Shown here piece after piece: positions 34,093 through 45,921 of a stretch of DNA of 64,000 bases. Position 1 is the first letter of the stretch. Every line of letters begins with the position of its first letter. The translations under genes were made by a program, and so were the position numbers. Below the pieces are notes generated by a model. The model saw only the letters and a program-made list of their open reading frames with translations. It was not told the origin of the DNA and ran no database searches. Source of the DNA: Agroathelia rolfsii (Eukaryota; Basidiomycota; Agaricomycetes; Amylocorticiales; Amylocorticiaceae); assembly GCA_018343915.1 (NCBI GenBank), contig JABRWF010000006.1:2356001-2420000 (forward strand). The letters are read 5' to 3'.

Positions 34093-35380
34093 ATGTCGCT
34101 CCTCGTCCTCTCTGCAGCTGACGTCGATCGCGTTACGGCGCTCTTCACACCCGATGAACTCCAAGTCCTCTGCGCCATTGTTTTCTTTGCTTTAACACGA
34201 CCAGAAACCAATGAGGCGTATAGCCCATTGCGCACTATGATTCCCATGACCTACCACAATACCTTGTTTATGCCATCGCGAATAGCACCCATTGGCACTG
34301 CCATCAAGGTCGTATCCGTGCCCAACGAAAGGAACCGGGATCAGAACGGCCTCCCAGGGACGACGCTGGTGTTGGACAACAAGACGGGCGCCGCGAAGGC
34401 TGTCGTGAATGCAAGAAACTTGACCGCGCTAAGGACTGCAGCAGGTTCGTAAACAATAACAAAGCAAGAGCGTGCAAGTGAATATAAATTGGATAATTTT
34501 GGACTTTTTATATTCATGACAACCATTTATCTTTCTCTACATCTATGATCTTCATCATCGCTAGGCTCCTTACTCGCAACTCGCCTCGTCGGACCCAGCG
34601 ACCCCGAGTCGATCGTCGTCTTTGGTGCGGGAAAGCAGGCGGAAATGCATATCGATCTTCACCTCAGGTTCTTCCCCACCATCAAGCAATGTACTATATT
34701 CAATCGATCCATGAGTCGATCAGCTTCTTTGGTCCAAATACTACAGCCAAAATTCCCGAGGGTCAACTTTGTGGCTTATCCATTGTTCACTGAGGCACCT
34801 TCACCCGAGGTTGACGAGCATGAGTTATTGAGGAGGTGGGCAATCAGCAGGGTAGGTGTAGTTTTTCTTGGAAATCGCGGATATATTGAACAAAGACATT
34901 CTATTTTCCTTTGATCAGGCAAACATAATATGCTGCTGCACATCATCCACAGAAGCCCTCTTCCCGTGCTCCCTTGTCTCGAACGAGACACACTTGAACC
35001 TCATCGGGTCTTACAAACCTTACATGGGCGAGGTCGAGACCTCTCTCATCCAGCGCGCACTACCTCATGGCCTACTTGTCGACTCCGCTGACGCGTGCCT
35101 ACAGGAGGCGGGCGAGATCATCAGTGCCGGTCTCTCGCGCTCGGACGTGATCGAGCTTGGGGACCTCATCCAGGACCTCGAAGGCGGTGATATCAGGCCC
35201 GCCGCACAGAAGTGTAAGGATATCAAGGAGAAGATCCGTGCTGGCTCGGGCATTTCGATATACAAATCTGTTGGAATCGGTCTCATGGACGTCACGATCG
35301 CGGCGGCTGTCGTGGACCGGGCGGAGAAGAGAGGAATTGGAATCAAGATTGGAGGGTATGATTATGTAGGACAGGCGTAG
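34093..35380 (+). CDS. Ornithine cyclodeaminase / mu-crystallin family enzyme
   Basis: Three exons (34093-34444, 34565-34851, 34919-35380) join in phase to 366 residues, a normal length for this family. It starts MSLLVLSAADVDRV. The substrate-binding first half includes MTYHNTLFMPSRI and GLPGTTLVLDNKTGAAKAVV, then RNLTALRTAAGSLLATRLV, the usual family hallmark. The Rossmann NAD(P)-binding part follows with SIVVFGAGKQAEMHIDLHLR (GxGxxA-type loop), ANIICCCTSSTEALFP, and HLNLIGSYKPYMGEVE. Members deaminate ornithine to proline or act as ketimine reductases or alanine/other amino-acid dehydrogenases, so the substrate cannot be fixed here. The track-like upstream TTG frame is ignored in favour of the ATG at 34093. 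Confidence 0.88.
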
Positions 35381-35626
35381 TAGTGTACAGTAAGATGAGG
35401 AAAGAAACCTACTTACAAGTGTACTACTAATGTACAAAGGTTATATAGATAATAATATTACAGGGTATGAGCACATATACAATGTATCAGCGGACTATCG
35501 TCCAACGGTGTATTTGGAAGCCGTTATTACTACTAGTACTGCTATGACGTTAGTTCCAAAAAAACCCTTGGTGTACAGTTGGAAATATTAATCATGATTT
35601 GCTCAGTCTGAGCTCAGTTTGCTTGA

Positions 35627-37794
35627 CTATTTAGCTTCAGCCTGATCGCTCTCCTCATCCCGGGCTGGTGTGTGGGTAAACTTTCCTAGCACCTTGCTAT
35701 GCATCTCGCCGCACATGAGCGCCGGATTGAAGAGCATTGAATGGGTCGCCTCTCTGTGCCATTGACGCGATTCTAGCTGGTTATCAGACCACGTCTCCGT
35801 CATAGTTATGATCTTTTTCCTCTGGTTCACGTTCGAGACCATCGCCGGTGTAGGGTAGTATGCTATAGTATCGATCGGATAGGTCCATTTGGCTACATCA
35901 AACACGCCTGGTGTGCGCTGTACTAGCATAATCTTCTTTGGGTATCCAGAGAAGGACGACGGTCCGGGCTGTTCGAGATCCTTGTCTTCTACCTCGAAGC
36001 CAATCTCAAAGGACGCGCCCCCCTCGGAGCGGTCACCCGGGGCGGGTTTCCGTGGCAAGAACTGGATGGGCGTGTTGTCGGGAATTCGTGGAGCGGGAGT
36101 ATCGTCATTCACTGCCGCAGCAGGCGCAACTTCAGGCAGCGGGATGCCAATAGGAGAATCGCTGGCTGAAAGAAGTGTGGCACTGGTGGTGAATTTGTCT
36201 GAGCCAGCAATTTCGCGTACTAGGAAACTTCCATGTCTAGGTCATATCATAGGCAAACATCAGTTTTGACTATAAAAATGGAACAATGCCTACTTACTGG
36301 ACCGTATCTGGTGCAACCAAAAACGAAGAAGCCGCGTTCGCGGCAGGGTTATTTTCTAAGCCATCAGGGTCTTCGTTGTCTGTCGCTGGTGCCTCCAATA
36401 TTTCGTGGGTAGAAGGCGTACGAGAGAGGGAGAGCCCAGGCGATGAGATAGATGTTAGCGAAGAGAAAGGGGCTACCGGCTTTCGTGTGGGCGAAGAGGC
36501 GGATTTGGCATCGATTCTGAGCCTTTTGTTTTGGCCTTCGTCCCAGCCTAAGGGTTTTGCAGAGGTATCTTGGGTGTCTTCATCTCTTCTCCTCTTTTGT
36601 GCTTGCGTAGGGGACGCCACGGTCTTTTCCTTAGTGCCAGTGAGAGCTTCCGTCTTCTTTTTCTCCTGGTCAGAACGACGCAGAGTGCTACTAGTAACAA
36701 TATAATCGTCTTCACTATCAAGTAGGGACAAAAGAGAGGGGCTACTCGGAGCAGGCCCTCCCAGTGTGCCGCCGACATGCGCGGAGACGACAGTTTTCGC
36801 GCCATCAGAAGTGCGATTGGGCGGGAGCTCTCTAGTTTGTTCTTTGTCATTGTTGCTGTCGTTGCCCTGTCCGGAACCAAGCGCAATAGGAGCACTTGAC
36901 GATGCGACGGAAGCCTTCATCTTCATAGTAGCCTCCTTCAATGCGGAAGGAATCTCTTCGCCAGCAACAACGTAAGCACTCGGGCCTCTACGTGTTCCAG
37001 ATAAGAGAGCGTTGGTAATGGCGGACGCCTCAGAAATCTGTGTTACCTCCGCGAAAAAGGGATCGTGAACGGTACGCAATCTTTCTAATTTGTTGGAAGT
37101 CCACTGAATACGTTTACGAGGGAGCACATATGGCGCGCCTTGGGGTGCATCATGCTTGTTAATTAGTTCCCATTCATCCTTTTTTGCATCCTTGCAAGAG
37201 AATTTGAGGAGCCGTACTGGGTCAAAGTATTCCTTGTCAGCAGTCTCCCTATCAGGTTTGAAGGTAATTTCAAATTTCTTCTCCCCAGGGCCACTGGTAT
37301 TAAAACCAGGACCCCTAGACCGAATGTGGTTCACGGAGAGAATAGCTGCATCATTAGCAGTCATGAGTGCCTCTTGATAAGCGTGAACACGCTCATCCCA
37401 CCTCTGTGGTACCTTGGGGAGCGACTTCTTCCTTCGAGGCGATTCGGAATTGGATAAAACAAAGCGTGCTACAGGAGCAGTGATGCCTTGGTGAAGTACT
37501 TCATGGACGTGCAATGGCATATGCCTAACACCAGTTTCAAAACATAATTCGGGGAGTCCAATGATTAGATAAATACCCAAAGCGCTCTCTTGTTACAAGA
37601 CCATGTGGTGTAGGTGAGACTGGGCTAGAGTTGATTATCTCAACTCGACGACCGTTGGGCGTTTTCCGGACAACTGGCCGGCCTGAATATGAGGTCGGAA
37701 TCGATGTGGCGTTGGAGGGACCGGGTTGATTTCCTGACGGGCTGCGAGTGGCGCTCTGCTGGGCATAGTTTAGCTTGTATTTAGAGATAGCCAT
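35627..37794 (-). CDS. Unknown Ser/Pro-rich protein, nuclear-type composition
   Basis: Three exons (37794-37577, 37524-36298, 36236-35627) join to 684 residues. I do not recognise the family. The N-terminus MAISKYKLNYAQQSATRSPS is followed by RRVEIINSSPVSPTPHGLV and MPLHVHEVLHQGITAPVARF. The middle contains a moderately ordered segment (EKKFEITFKPDRETADKEYF, DPVRLLKFSCKDAKKDEWEL, VLPRKRIQWTSNKLERLRTV) that could be a domain. A long disordered stretch with KRRRDED and NKRLRID basic patches suggests nuclear location. The C-terminal 130 residues look folded again (YPKKIMLVQRTPGVFDVAKW, ETWSDNQLESRQWHREATHS). The two partly ordered blocks flanking disorder suggest a scaffold. It converges with the cyclodeaminase-like gene 246 bases away. 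Confidence 0.66.
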
Positions 37795-39080
37795 AGTGAA
37801 TGGGCCGGATAAGGGCTGTAAGACTTGGATGTAGTAGTAAGCAAAAGGTGTTTAGACTACGCAGTAGTGCCCAGGTTTCAAGTTGGGGTTTGGAGGTGAT
37901 GGTCAAGATAGAGGAGGAATGGTCACCCTCTGCGCACATAAATGGGAATTTATTTTTCGGAAGCACAAAATGTAGGCGACAATAGGTGATTTTGTGACCA
38001 CAGGTGTGGTGAGCACTTGATATCGCCGCAAGACAAACCACTGTGACCGCTTGGTAACTCGGCTTGATTAAACTACAAACGTAGGCAAAGCTATGTGCTT
38101 GAAAAGGTATAAATAGCATGATATGCAATCTTGTTTATTATTTTCAGCCCGTTAGTCAGCTAATATAACGTCTGAGAAGCGAAATAATTTATCTCTGGGC
38201 GGAAAAGAAGGTGAGACTGGGTGAGATGTTTTCCGTCGAATGAGAGTTTATAACAACATGTATTGCCCAGTATGGCAATTAAATAAAGACATGGACCCCC
38301 CTATACTTCGGCAGCGGCTTCCGGCTTGCCGAAAGACCAATCAAGAAGCACAGCCCGAGCTACATGCATCGATGTAGAGGACCCCCTACTGGGTGACATT
38401 CTGTTAAATTGATAACAAGATTCGGTCTGTTTCCAAGATTGGAACCACAGTCGAATCATTCGATTGACTAAGGGGTATTGAAGCCGCAATTCTCATAGGT
38501 CGGCTTTTGTTGATATTCCTGGAATTCCTCCAGTTTTATTCTTTCAAATCTTGATACTTACCAGCTGGTAGTTATCTTTATCAAGTTTGCAATTGGCGAC
38601 CCAGCGACATTCCTATTTCACCTTAACTTACACGTAACAACTCTGCGCTAGGAGACGGTGCCCATTTAGAGTCACCTATCCCGCAGCTTTTCAAATTCTG
38701 CGCCGTAGTATCTTATGAAAAGGAGCTCTGTTCGATAACATGAGTATTTAATGTTACGCCCATACGGAACGCCCTAGTGCCGTTCATCATTCAATTTAAC
38801 ATCAAATGCCACTGAACATCGGTGCATGTATCGGTATTGGTATTGGTGTTATTAACAGTGCACCTTGCAATCCGACCCTGTATTGTGTCACGTGCAATTG
38901 CGTTTTGACATGATCTGATTGGCTGAGGCTGAGCGACTGGTCGGGTACTCGCTCGTCCCTCCCCTGGTTCATAAGCACACACAGCACGACTCGGACTCTC
39001 CGACCAGCCATCGTTCATCGTCCGTTATCATCCGTCCCAATAAAGTCCATTACTCTCCCAAAGGCGCACGGTGTAGCGGC
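37795..39080. other. 1.3 kb divergent intergenic region
   Basis: No gene is supported. The window between the two outward-facing starts is AT-rich and contains CACGTG-like sequence (GTCACGTGC at about 38887) about 190 bases before the ZIP transporter ATG. A zinc-responsive site cannot be identified by eye. Confidence 0.4.
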
Positions 39081-40723
39081 ATGGATTCCTTTATACACAG
39101 TGCAGATGACGTCAATGCCTCTGAGTCTCGCGTTGGAGCTCTATTTTTCATCCTCGTCGTGTCTTTGCTAGGTTAGCACAGCGTCGGACGTTATATGCTT
39201 ATGACTTTGTTGAATTTATACTACAGCTGTATCCTTCCCATCAATATCGAAGACAAGAAGATTCTCATTCCTTCGGATACCTCCTATCTTGTTTTTCATC
39301 GGCAAACATTTCGGGACGGGCGTCATCTTGTCTACCGCCTTTGTCCACCTGCTTCAAGAGGGACTCGAAATACTCGACGATCCAGCCATTCGCTCAAGAT
39401 GGAAGGTGGCGAAACATGGTGGACTAATTGTGTACGCATAATTCCCTTATATCTTGATCAGTAGCTGACATTGTGCCCATGAACAGACTCGGGTCCCTCC
39501 TAATCATATTTCTCGTTGAATGTTAGTAACGCGTAAATTACTCTATAATCGTGCTGATTCTTATCATTTTGATTAGATATCTCGACCTCTTTTGTGGACA
39601 GATTCCATTCAATACCATCGGCGGAATCATCGCCTGATAGTAGCCCAGAGCGAACCCCTGACATTCAAGGTGTCACGCCTGGTCGCGATTCCGAAGCATC
39701 ACAACTTGCCCCAAACCTCCCACCAACCTCATATGGATCACTAGGTCGCTCACATACCACAGGCAACGTGGGTACTCGAAAGCTGGGCACTGATGTGCAC
39801 ACACATACTATTGCTCCCTCCGATATGTCATACATTTCTGGACATCACCGCTACGAATCGCGCTCCGCCCATGACGCACATCATCACCTGGGTCTGAAAA
39901 GGGCTAGCAGTCATTTCGATTTTGAAGCCCCTTCTGATCCTACAGCCAGTTGTATGACCCCTCATTCTCATGGTCATTCTCATGCCCACGGATATGATCA
40001 AGAGGACCCTCACCATCATGACGATGGAGTTAATGAAGCACGTATTGGAAGGAAACGGCAGGTAGTGAGCATTATTGTAAGTCCTTTTGGGAAGTTTCTT
40101 AGTGAAGTAACAGGCTGATTGAAACGCTGAAGGTTTTGCAACTGGGTATTGCCATACATTCTCTGGTAATTGGCCTAACACTCTCGATTACCGGGGGGAC
40201 GGAATTCAGTATGCGGATATTTTACAATACCATCTACTCAATACTGAAATGGTTTCGCAACAGCTTCTCTGCTCACTGCTATCGTATTTCATCAAATTTT
40301 CGAGGGCCTGAGTTTGGGCATTCGGATAGCCGCCCTCCCACCACCGTCCCGACTTCTGAAGATAGTTTTGACTACACTTTTTGCCATTACTGCGCCCATT
40401 GGTATTGCGATTGGCTTAATTGCACTTGCCAAGAATGATGGAAATTGGGAGCATCAACGTAGGCCTTTCTCTCTTTTTTTTTTGATCTTACAATATGCTT
40501 CAACTTACCTGCTCAACCTGCATCCATAGTGAAGATGAAGTTGACACAAGGGATTATGTCAACTGTGAGCGCAGGTATGCTCATCTACGCAGCCTGTGTG
40601 GAGATGCTTGCCGCCGATTTTGTTATGGACACCCATTTATGGCGAAGCTCCATCAAACGGCAGGGGTTAGCGTTAGTTAGCTTGTTGACGGGTGTCATCG
40701 CCATGGCCTTGGTGGGCGAGTAA
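39081..40723 (+). CDS. ZIP-family zinc transporter
   Basis: Eight exons (39081-39171, 39227-39431, 39487-39521, 39577-40076, 40133-40208, 40264-40458, 40530-40723, with every junction in phase; seven are listed because exon 1 is the ATG exon) give 431 residues. Hydrophobic segments form the usual eight-helix ZIP layout. Helices 1-3 (ALFFILVVSLLAVSFPSISK, HFGTGVILSTAFVHLLQEG, GGLIVLGSLLIIFLVEY) precede a long hydrophilic loop rich in His, including PHSHGHSHAHG, that typically binds zinc. The transport motif HSLVIGLTLSI in helix 4 and HQIFEGLSLGIR in helix 5 hold the metal ligands. Fungal relatives (Zrt1/Zrt2) import zinc at the plasma membrane and are induced on zinc starvation. High or low affinity cannot be told. 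Confidence 0.92.
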
Positions 40724-41466
40724 TGGGTTTTCCAACTCTTGTGGGGTGCTCAGGGGATGATTTTTCATGATCACGAAGCTGTTCTTTTTTTGCATGTCGC
40801 TGGTTCTGGTTTTTTTGTACGATACGTAACTCAGGGTATTTATCACGCTTGTGTACATTCCAGTCATCACGAGCCTGGCGGACCGCCGCTTCCGCCTGTT
40901 TGAGACGTGGCAACGCACGTTTTTGCCTTCATCATTGATGTATAGGACAAGCTTGAATGGCCACGCTGTGATAGCTGATCACGCAACTCTACGCCAAACG
41001 ACTACGATACATAGGCTATGACGATGTCACTATGGACACCACTGGTCCGCTGGGACTTCTTCAGGGTCCGCCGGCAGGGCGTTCGTGTGGCTTTGTGCGC
41101 GCTTCCGGACTCGCTTACTCTGATTGATGATCACATGTTAGGAATCGGCCAGCCAGACAACTACCAGCGCTCAAAAACTTGCATTGATTGCTGACTTACG
41201 GTGTGCTTATTCCTGGAACGCAGTGTCGTGTCATACCCCAAAAGCGATAGCTATTTCCCCGCAGTAATTTCCGCCGTATCTTATGACAACGACGCAGGCG
41301 GGCCGTTGCGAATAGCCAGTTCTCATAGAATCATAATTAGCTCCTTACAAGTCATGACTTAGCAACTGCTGGTGTATAAAAGCTCTCGATTCAAGGACAA
41401 ATGCAGCTCAGCTCAAGATAGTACGGTAGCACCCCACTGCATCTACTACTTGCCCATTACAAAAAA
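40724..41466. other. Intergenic with GH12 promoter
   Basis: The ZIP gene 3' region is followed by the promoter of the first GH12 gene. No other gene is visible. Confidence 0.5.
41375..41380 (+). promoter_or_regulatory. TATA box of GH12 gene 1
   Basis: TATAAA lies 92 bases upstream of the ATG at 41467. The second GH12 gene has a TATAAA at almost the same distance, and the third at about 64-69 bases, so this is likely functional. Confidence 0.7.
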
Positions 41467-42520
41467 ATGAAGGCCATCTTCTCGCGCTTGTTCGCTTTCG
41501 CCGCTCTCTCCTCGTTGGTCGCCGCCTCGCCGGTCGCGCGATCCGAATGCGGACAGTACCTTGACATCGAAGAAGGTCAATACATCATCTACACCGATGC
41601 CTGGGGTGAAGGAAAGTAAGATTGACAAGCATTGTCTCTTATAATCATTGCCTGACCTTATTACAGCGCATCCTCCGGAGAGACTTGCATTTCTTACACT
41701 TCTTTGAGCGGAACAACCATCGCATGGGAGACTAACTGGAACTGGTCTGGTGGATCGGGCGTCAAGAGCTACTCCAACGTTGCTCTCAACTCTGGCCTTA
41801 ACGTCAAACTCAGCTCAGTTACTAGTGCTCCTGTACGTACTCACTCAACTAAACTCTTGCGCTTGATTACTTGATCACTGACGATGTCTTGAATTTTAGA
41901 CTACATGGAAGTGGTCTCAGAGTGACGCCAGCAGCGAGGTAGCTGATGTTGCTTACGACATTTTCACATCTACATCCTCCGGTGGCTCCGCCGCCAATGA
42001 GATCATGATCTGGATGGCCAACTACAATGCCGGACCGATCTCATCCTCTTACTCTTCCTCCGGATCCGCCGAGCCCTCCGTCTCTGGCATTTCCCTTGCT
42101 GGATACACCTGGTAAGACACCATATGCTAACATTCTGAAAGTATCATTTCTCATATCCGATCTTTCTTCTCAGGGATCTCTACATTGGCTCGAACGGCTC
42201 GAACGAAGTGTACTCGTTCCTGTTGGCTGACGGCGACACTATCACCTCGTTCAGCGCTGACTTGAATGTCTTCTTCAAAGTAAGGAATTTCATCACTGAA
42301 CAAGCTCACATATACTTAACTTCAACTATTAGTACTTGACAACGACGAAGGGCTACTTCTCCTCTTCCCAATATTTGACGACTGTCGAGGCCGGCACGGA
42401 GGCGACCAGTGGCTCGGCCACACTTACAACGTCAGTATTACTCTCTTCTGTTCAACTTGAGACATTTGACTTATTGTTCTTGGCTGTAGTTCCGCGTACT
42501 CTGTTGTTGTCAACTCATAA
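41467..42520 (+). CDS. GH12 endoglucanase / xyloglucanase, copy 1
   Basis: Six exons are clear by phase (41467-41615, 41667-41832, 41900-42111, 42174-42279, 42333-42430, 42490-42520), giving 253 residues. A signal peptide covers MKAIFSRLFAFAALSSLVAA. The glycoside hydrolase family 12 signature is present: [15 protein letters not shown] holds the likely nucleophile Glu139, and [10 protein letters not shown] holds the likely acid/base Glu234, matching the two-glutamate retaining mechanism of the family. The protein ends TSAYSVVVNS. Such enzymes are secreted and cut beta-1,4-glucans such as cellulose or xyloglucan in plant cell walls. It is the only copy on the plus strand and the farthest from copy 3. 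Copies 2 and 3 have one further intron near the start. Confidence 0.92.
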
Positions 42521-43382
42521 AGAGTCAAGGCGATATTTCGGGGAATTTACGGTGGAAATGCATTCGTTCTTGTATGGGGAAGTCATGTGTATTAATTATT
42601 TTGCATCCAATATCATCTCATCAAATTTCAAATCATCAATTCCCCTTGGAGTTGCCGGCGATATTACCAGCAATGCGCGGCTAGGATGTTGAAGTTGCCA
42701 CTGCCAGTGCCAGCCAGTGGTGCTAAAGCCAATGATCGGCACCATTTGCTGTTGCGTTATGGGCAAGTGAAGTAGCGGATCTGAGCGTCAATGACGACGC
42801 TATATCACGGCAGAATGGTCGACGTGGCACGCAGCAACCCATTGATCTAAATTCCGATTTATGTACTGCAGAAATTGTTTTATAGGATACGGCTTTGACC
42901 GCATGCAAAAGAAGTTTGCAGACACTGTTTGCGCATCGCGGGCTATTCATTTTGCCAGTGGTAGCCAGAGCGAAGACAATTTTTTTCTCCACGCAAGTCC
43001 ATCGATTCACTTCAATGATTATCGATTAAATTCTGCCAACGTACACGTAGTCCGTGCTCGGTTATTCGGTCTATACTCCACCTTAAGCCCCCTATTTTCG
43101 CGGCAGTTGGATTCGCAGAAGCACCGGCGGATAACCCAGTTAGACATGCACAAACTAAAGTAATAGACTCGGTTGAGTTTGATCGTTTATGAACTCATGG
43201 CCATGCCTGCCAGTGGGTTTATTATGTTTGTCCCGTCGTAAATGCTGAGGTAACAGGTCAAGTCATTAGGACTAGAATCCAAAAATATATTATGTAATAT
43301 AATTGTACAGTCCGGTTAAAAATTTATATAAGAATATCGGCATTCAAAGCACAAGATATGATGCCATGATGCAGATAAAGGC
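42521..43382. other. Convergent intergenic region between GH12 copies 1 and 2
   Basis: The two GH12 genes meet tail to tail here. The stretch is AT-rich and without a supported gene. Short CTGCCAGTGCCAGCCAGTGG-type repeats occur near 42697-42720. Confidence 0.45.
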
Positions 43383-44537
43383 TTATGACTTGACAGTCAC
43401 AGTGTACGAGGACCTGCATTGAAAAGAGAATTTAGTGATGAGATCCAGATTATGGTGAATGTGTAAGATGTGTTAAAAGACAGAGACTAACGTGATGAAA
43501 TCAGCCTGTCCACTAGTAGCCTCAGTGCCTGCTTGGACTTTGGTAAGGTACTGCGATGTTGCGAAGTAACCCTTGCCAGTTAAATACTAAAAAAAATATT
43601 TACGTTGAACACGAGGGACATAATCGACTTTCGGAACTCAAGAACTCGCCTTGAGGAAGAGATTGAGATCGCCGCTGAAAGAAGTAATCGTGTTCTGGGG
43701 AAGGAAGGAGTAAACCTCATTTGCACCGTTGTTACCGTGATACACGGTCCTATCAATCACTTGAGCGTCCGTAGAGGAAAAAAATATGGGGCAAGAGAGT
43801 CGCCCTACCAGGTGTGGCCGCCGAGTGAAACACCAGTGGCAATAGGCTTGGCGGACCCGTCTGCGTTGTAGTTGTAGGAGATAGGACCTGCGTTGATGTT
43901 TGCAAGCCAGACCATAATCTCATTGGCGTCGCTGCCACCGGAGGTGTTAGACGTGAAAATATCATAGGCTACATCAGCGACCTCGTTGGCCGTGTTGCTT
44001 TGGGACCAATTCCAGGTCGACTAGAGCCAGATAGACGTCAAGTTGTAGCATAATACAATAAAATAAAATACACAAGTACCGGAATACTACTGATGGTAGA
44101 CAGCTGAACATTAACTCCAGAGTTGAGGTTGATGTTGGCGAAGCTCTTGACACCGGTTTTTGCATTAGCAGACCATGACCAGTTGTTCTGCCATGCAATA
44201 GTAGTTCCGCTAAGGGATTTGATAGCAGCGCAATTGGATCCCGACTTTGCACTAGTTATATATCAGCATTCGAAACAAACTAAGAATAGGGGCAACAAGG
44301 GAAACATACTTATTCTTGCCCCAAGCATCGGTGTACATAGTGTACTGCAAATCCAGTCATGTCAGGAACGGTAACCCTAATGATGGCAGAGAACGTATGC
44401 ATTACTTGGCCTGCAACAATGGCATCGTATTGGTCACAGTGCCAGCTAGTATCAAGAGCACGTTCCGCGAGTGGAGAAGCGAAAGCTGCAGGAAGCAAGG
44501 CAATAAGGCCAGCGAGGATGGTGAAACTGCGAACCAT
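43383..44537 (-). CDS. GH12 endoglucanase / xyloglucanase, copy 2
   Basis: Seven exons (44537-44406, 44344-44310, 44251-44080, 44020-43809, 43749-43650, 43586-43492, 43413-43383) join in phase to 258 residues. A signal peptide is seen (MVRSFTILAGLIALLPAAFA). Catalytic glutamates are expected at about 147 in [15 protein letters not shown] and 239 in [11 protein letters not shown]. Intron positions match copy 3 exactly, and copy 1 except for the first intron, so they are true duplicates. The intron at 43587-43649 starts with GCGAGT (copy 1 has GTAAGG in the same place), so a GC-AG intron is required to keep the reading frame. The secreted product should attack plant-wall glucans. Confidence 0.91.
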
Positions 44538-44627
44538 ATCTACTAGTAAGAAGGAACTTTATTTGAGTGAAACTGAGGAGTGTGAGTGGGTGTCAGTTGC
44601 TTGAAGTTCCTCATCATTGAGGAGCAT

Positions 44628-44633
44628 TTTATA
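44628..44633 (-). promoter_or_regulatory. TATA box of GH12 gene 2
   Basis: On the minus strand TATAAA lies about 91-96 bases before the ATG at 44537, nearly the same spacing as in copy 1. Confidence 0.7.
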
Positions 44634-45880
44634 GCCCACGGCGATCGATCCCCTTACGAATCCTCGCATTTCATACAGGTTATTCCGATGACACTGATGC
44701 CCAGATTAGACCAGCCTGAGTGAAGTCGGAACAGCAATTAATACGCGAAACCAGTGGTGTAATACCTCCACATGCTGCTACCCGTAGCAGTTCTTCGTAG
44801 AGACCGGCATGAAATTTTGGTCTGGGCTAATATGGTCGGTAACTAGGGACTAGCGTTGCTTTGAACACCATCTAGCAACAAATTTCTGTGTTTTGAATTT
44901 GCTACTATATCCAGGTCTACAAATTCTATGTGCAAGGTCAATTTGTCATCCAAGTCATGAGCTATAATTGCCTACCGTTAACCTAAAAGAGATCAAGTCT
45001 GTATACATTAGGAGCGAGCGGCAATTACTTGCTGAAATAGTTGCGTGTTCTGGATGTCGGTATAGTCCCCGCCGATGCACTTGCATGCGCCACGTTGTTC
45101 AAATCATTAGTGTTAACAAATTATGCGGTTACGGTTACAGTACAACCCGACAACAACTCCGACAACCCAACCCTCGTCGGACGTGACCGTAACATATCTT
45201 CAGGAACAAGAGTAGAGTTACTCTTCCATAAGCGTCACCAGCTTGTTTCAAACCTGGCAATATCAAGCACAAACGTCCACTTTCAACATTGAGATTTTCA
45301 CCACAAAAAATTGAAATGTACTCGTAAGCAAAGTTCTGCTTCAAGCTATTAGCTGCTATTTCAAGTTTATTATCCATCCATCCCTGGACTACAATTCAAA
45401 GGTTCAGTCTTTCAAAACCGGGCCGTCGGAATGACAGCGCACCAGGACGATTTCGGCCCGCAAGCTATCAAAGACATGAAATTGCATGCCATGTGAATTT
45501 GACGTACTCGTGCTGGGCACGGGCAACAGAGCAAACGGCTTCCCACGTCACAATATCTAGTCTATCATGCATGGACGCAATACATCATCATTATATTTAA
45601 CTGCATAAACACCTTTGCCTCCAGCAAAAATAACATGTAGTGCTAACGACACAGACAATTGGTCTTTTCAGCGTAAGCATTCATGACAAAACCGGACAAC
45701 GCACGTGGAACAGGTGAGCACAAAAGTAACTGAAGATAACCTAGCACTCTGGGGTTTTTACTTTTGACAAATCCCTCTACTTTGGATAAAGGATTTCGCA
45801 AAAAGTGTTAATCTGACCTAGCTTTTTTATTAGTACCACGTGACCAGGTTCTCTGCCAGAATACGGTCCCATGATGATCG

Positions 45881-45921
45881 CTTCTACCAATCCTTACTCA
45901 AAGTACAATGATTGGTAGAAG
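45881..45921. repeat. Perfect inverted repeat, 12-base arms
   Basis: CTTCTACCAATC at 45881-45892 is the exact reverse complement of GATTGGTAGAAG at 45910-45921, with a 17-base spacer. Further TCTACCG/CGGTAGA copies lie nearby (about 45925 and 46113), so the whole 240-base block may be a degenerate inverted-repeat element. Confidence 0.7.

Noticed and set aside
44968..45377. Possible small gene between GH12 copies 2 and 3
   Set aside because: The frames lack motifs and adequate splice sites; treated as intergenic.
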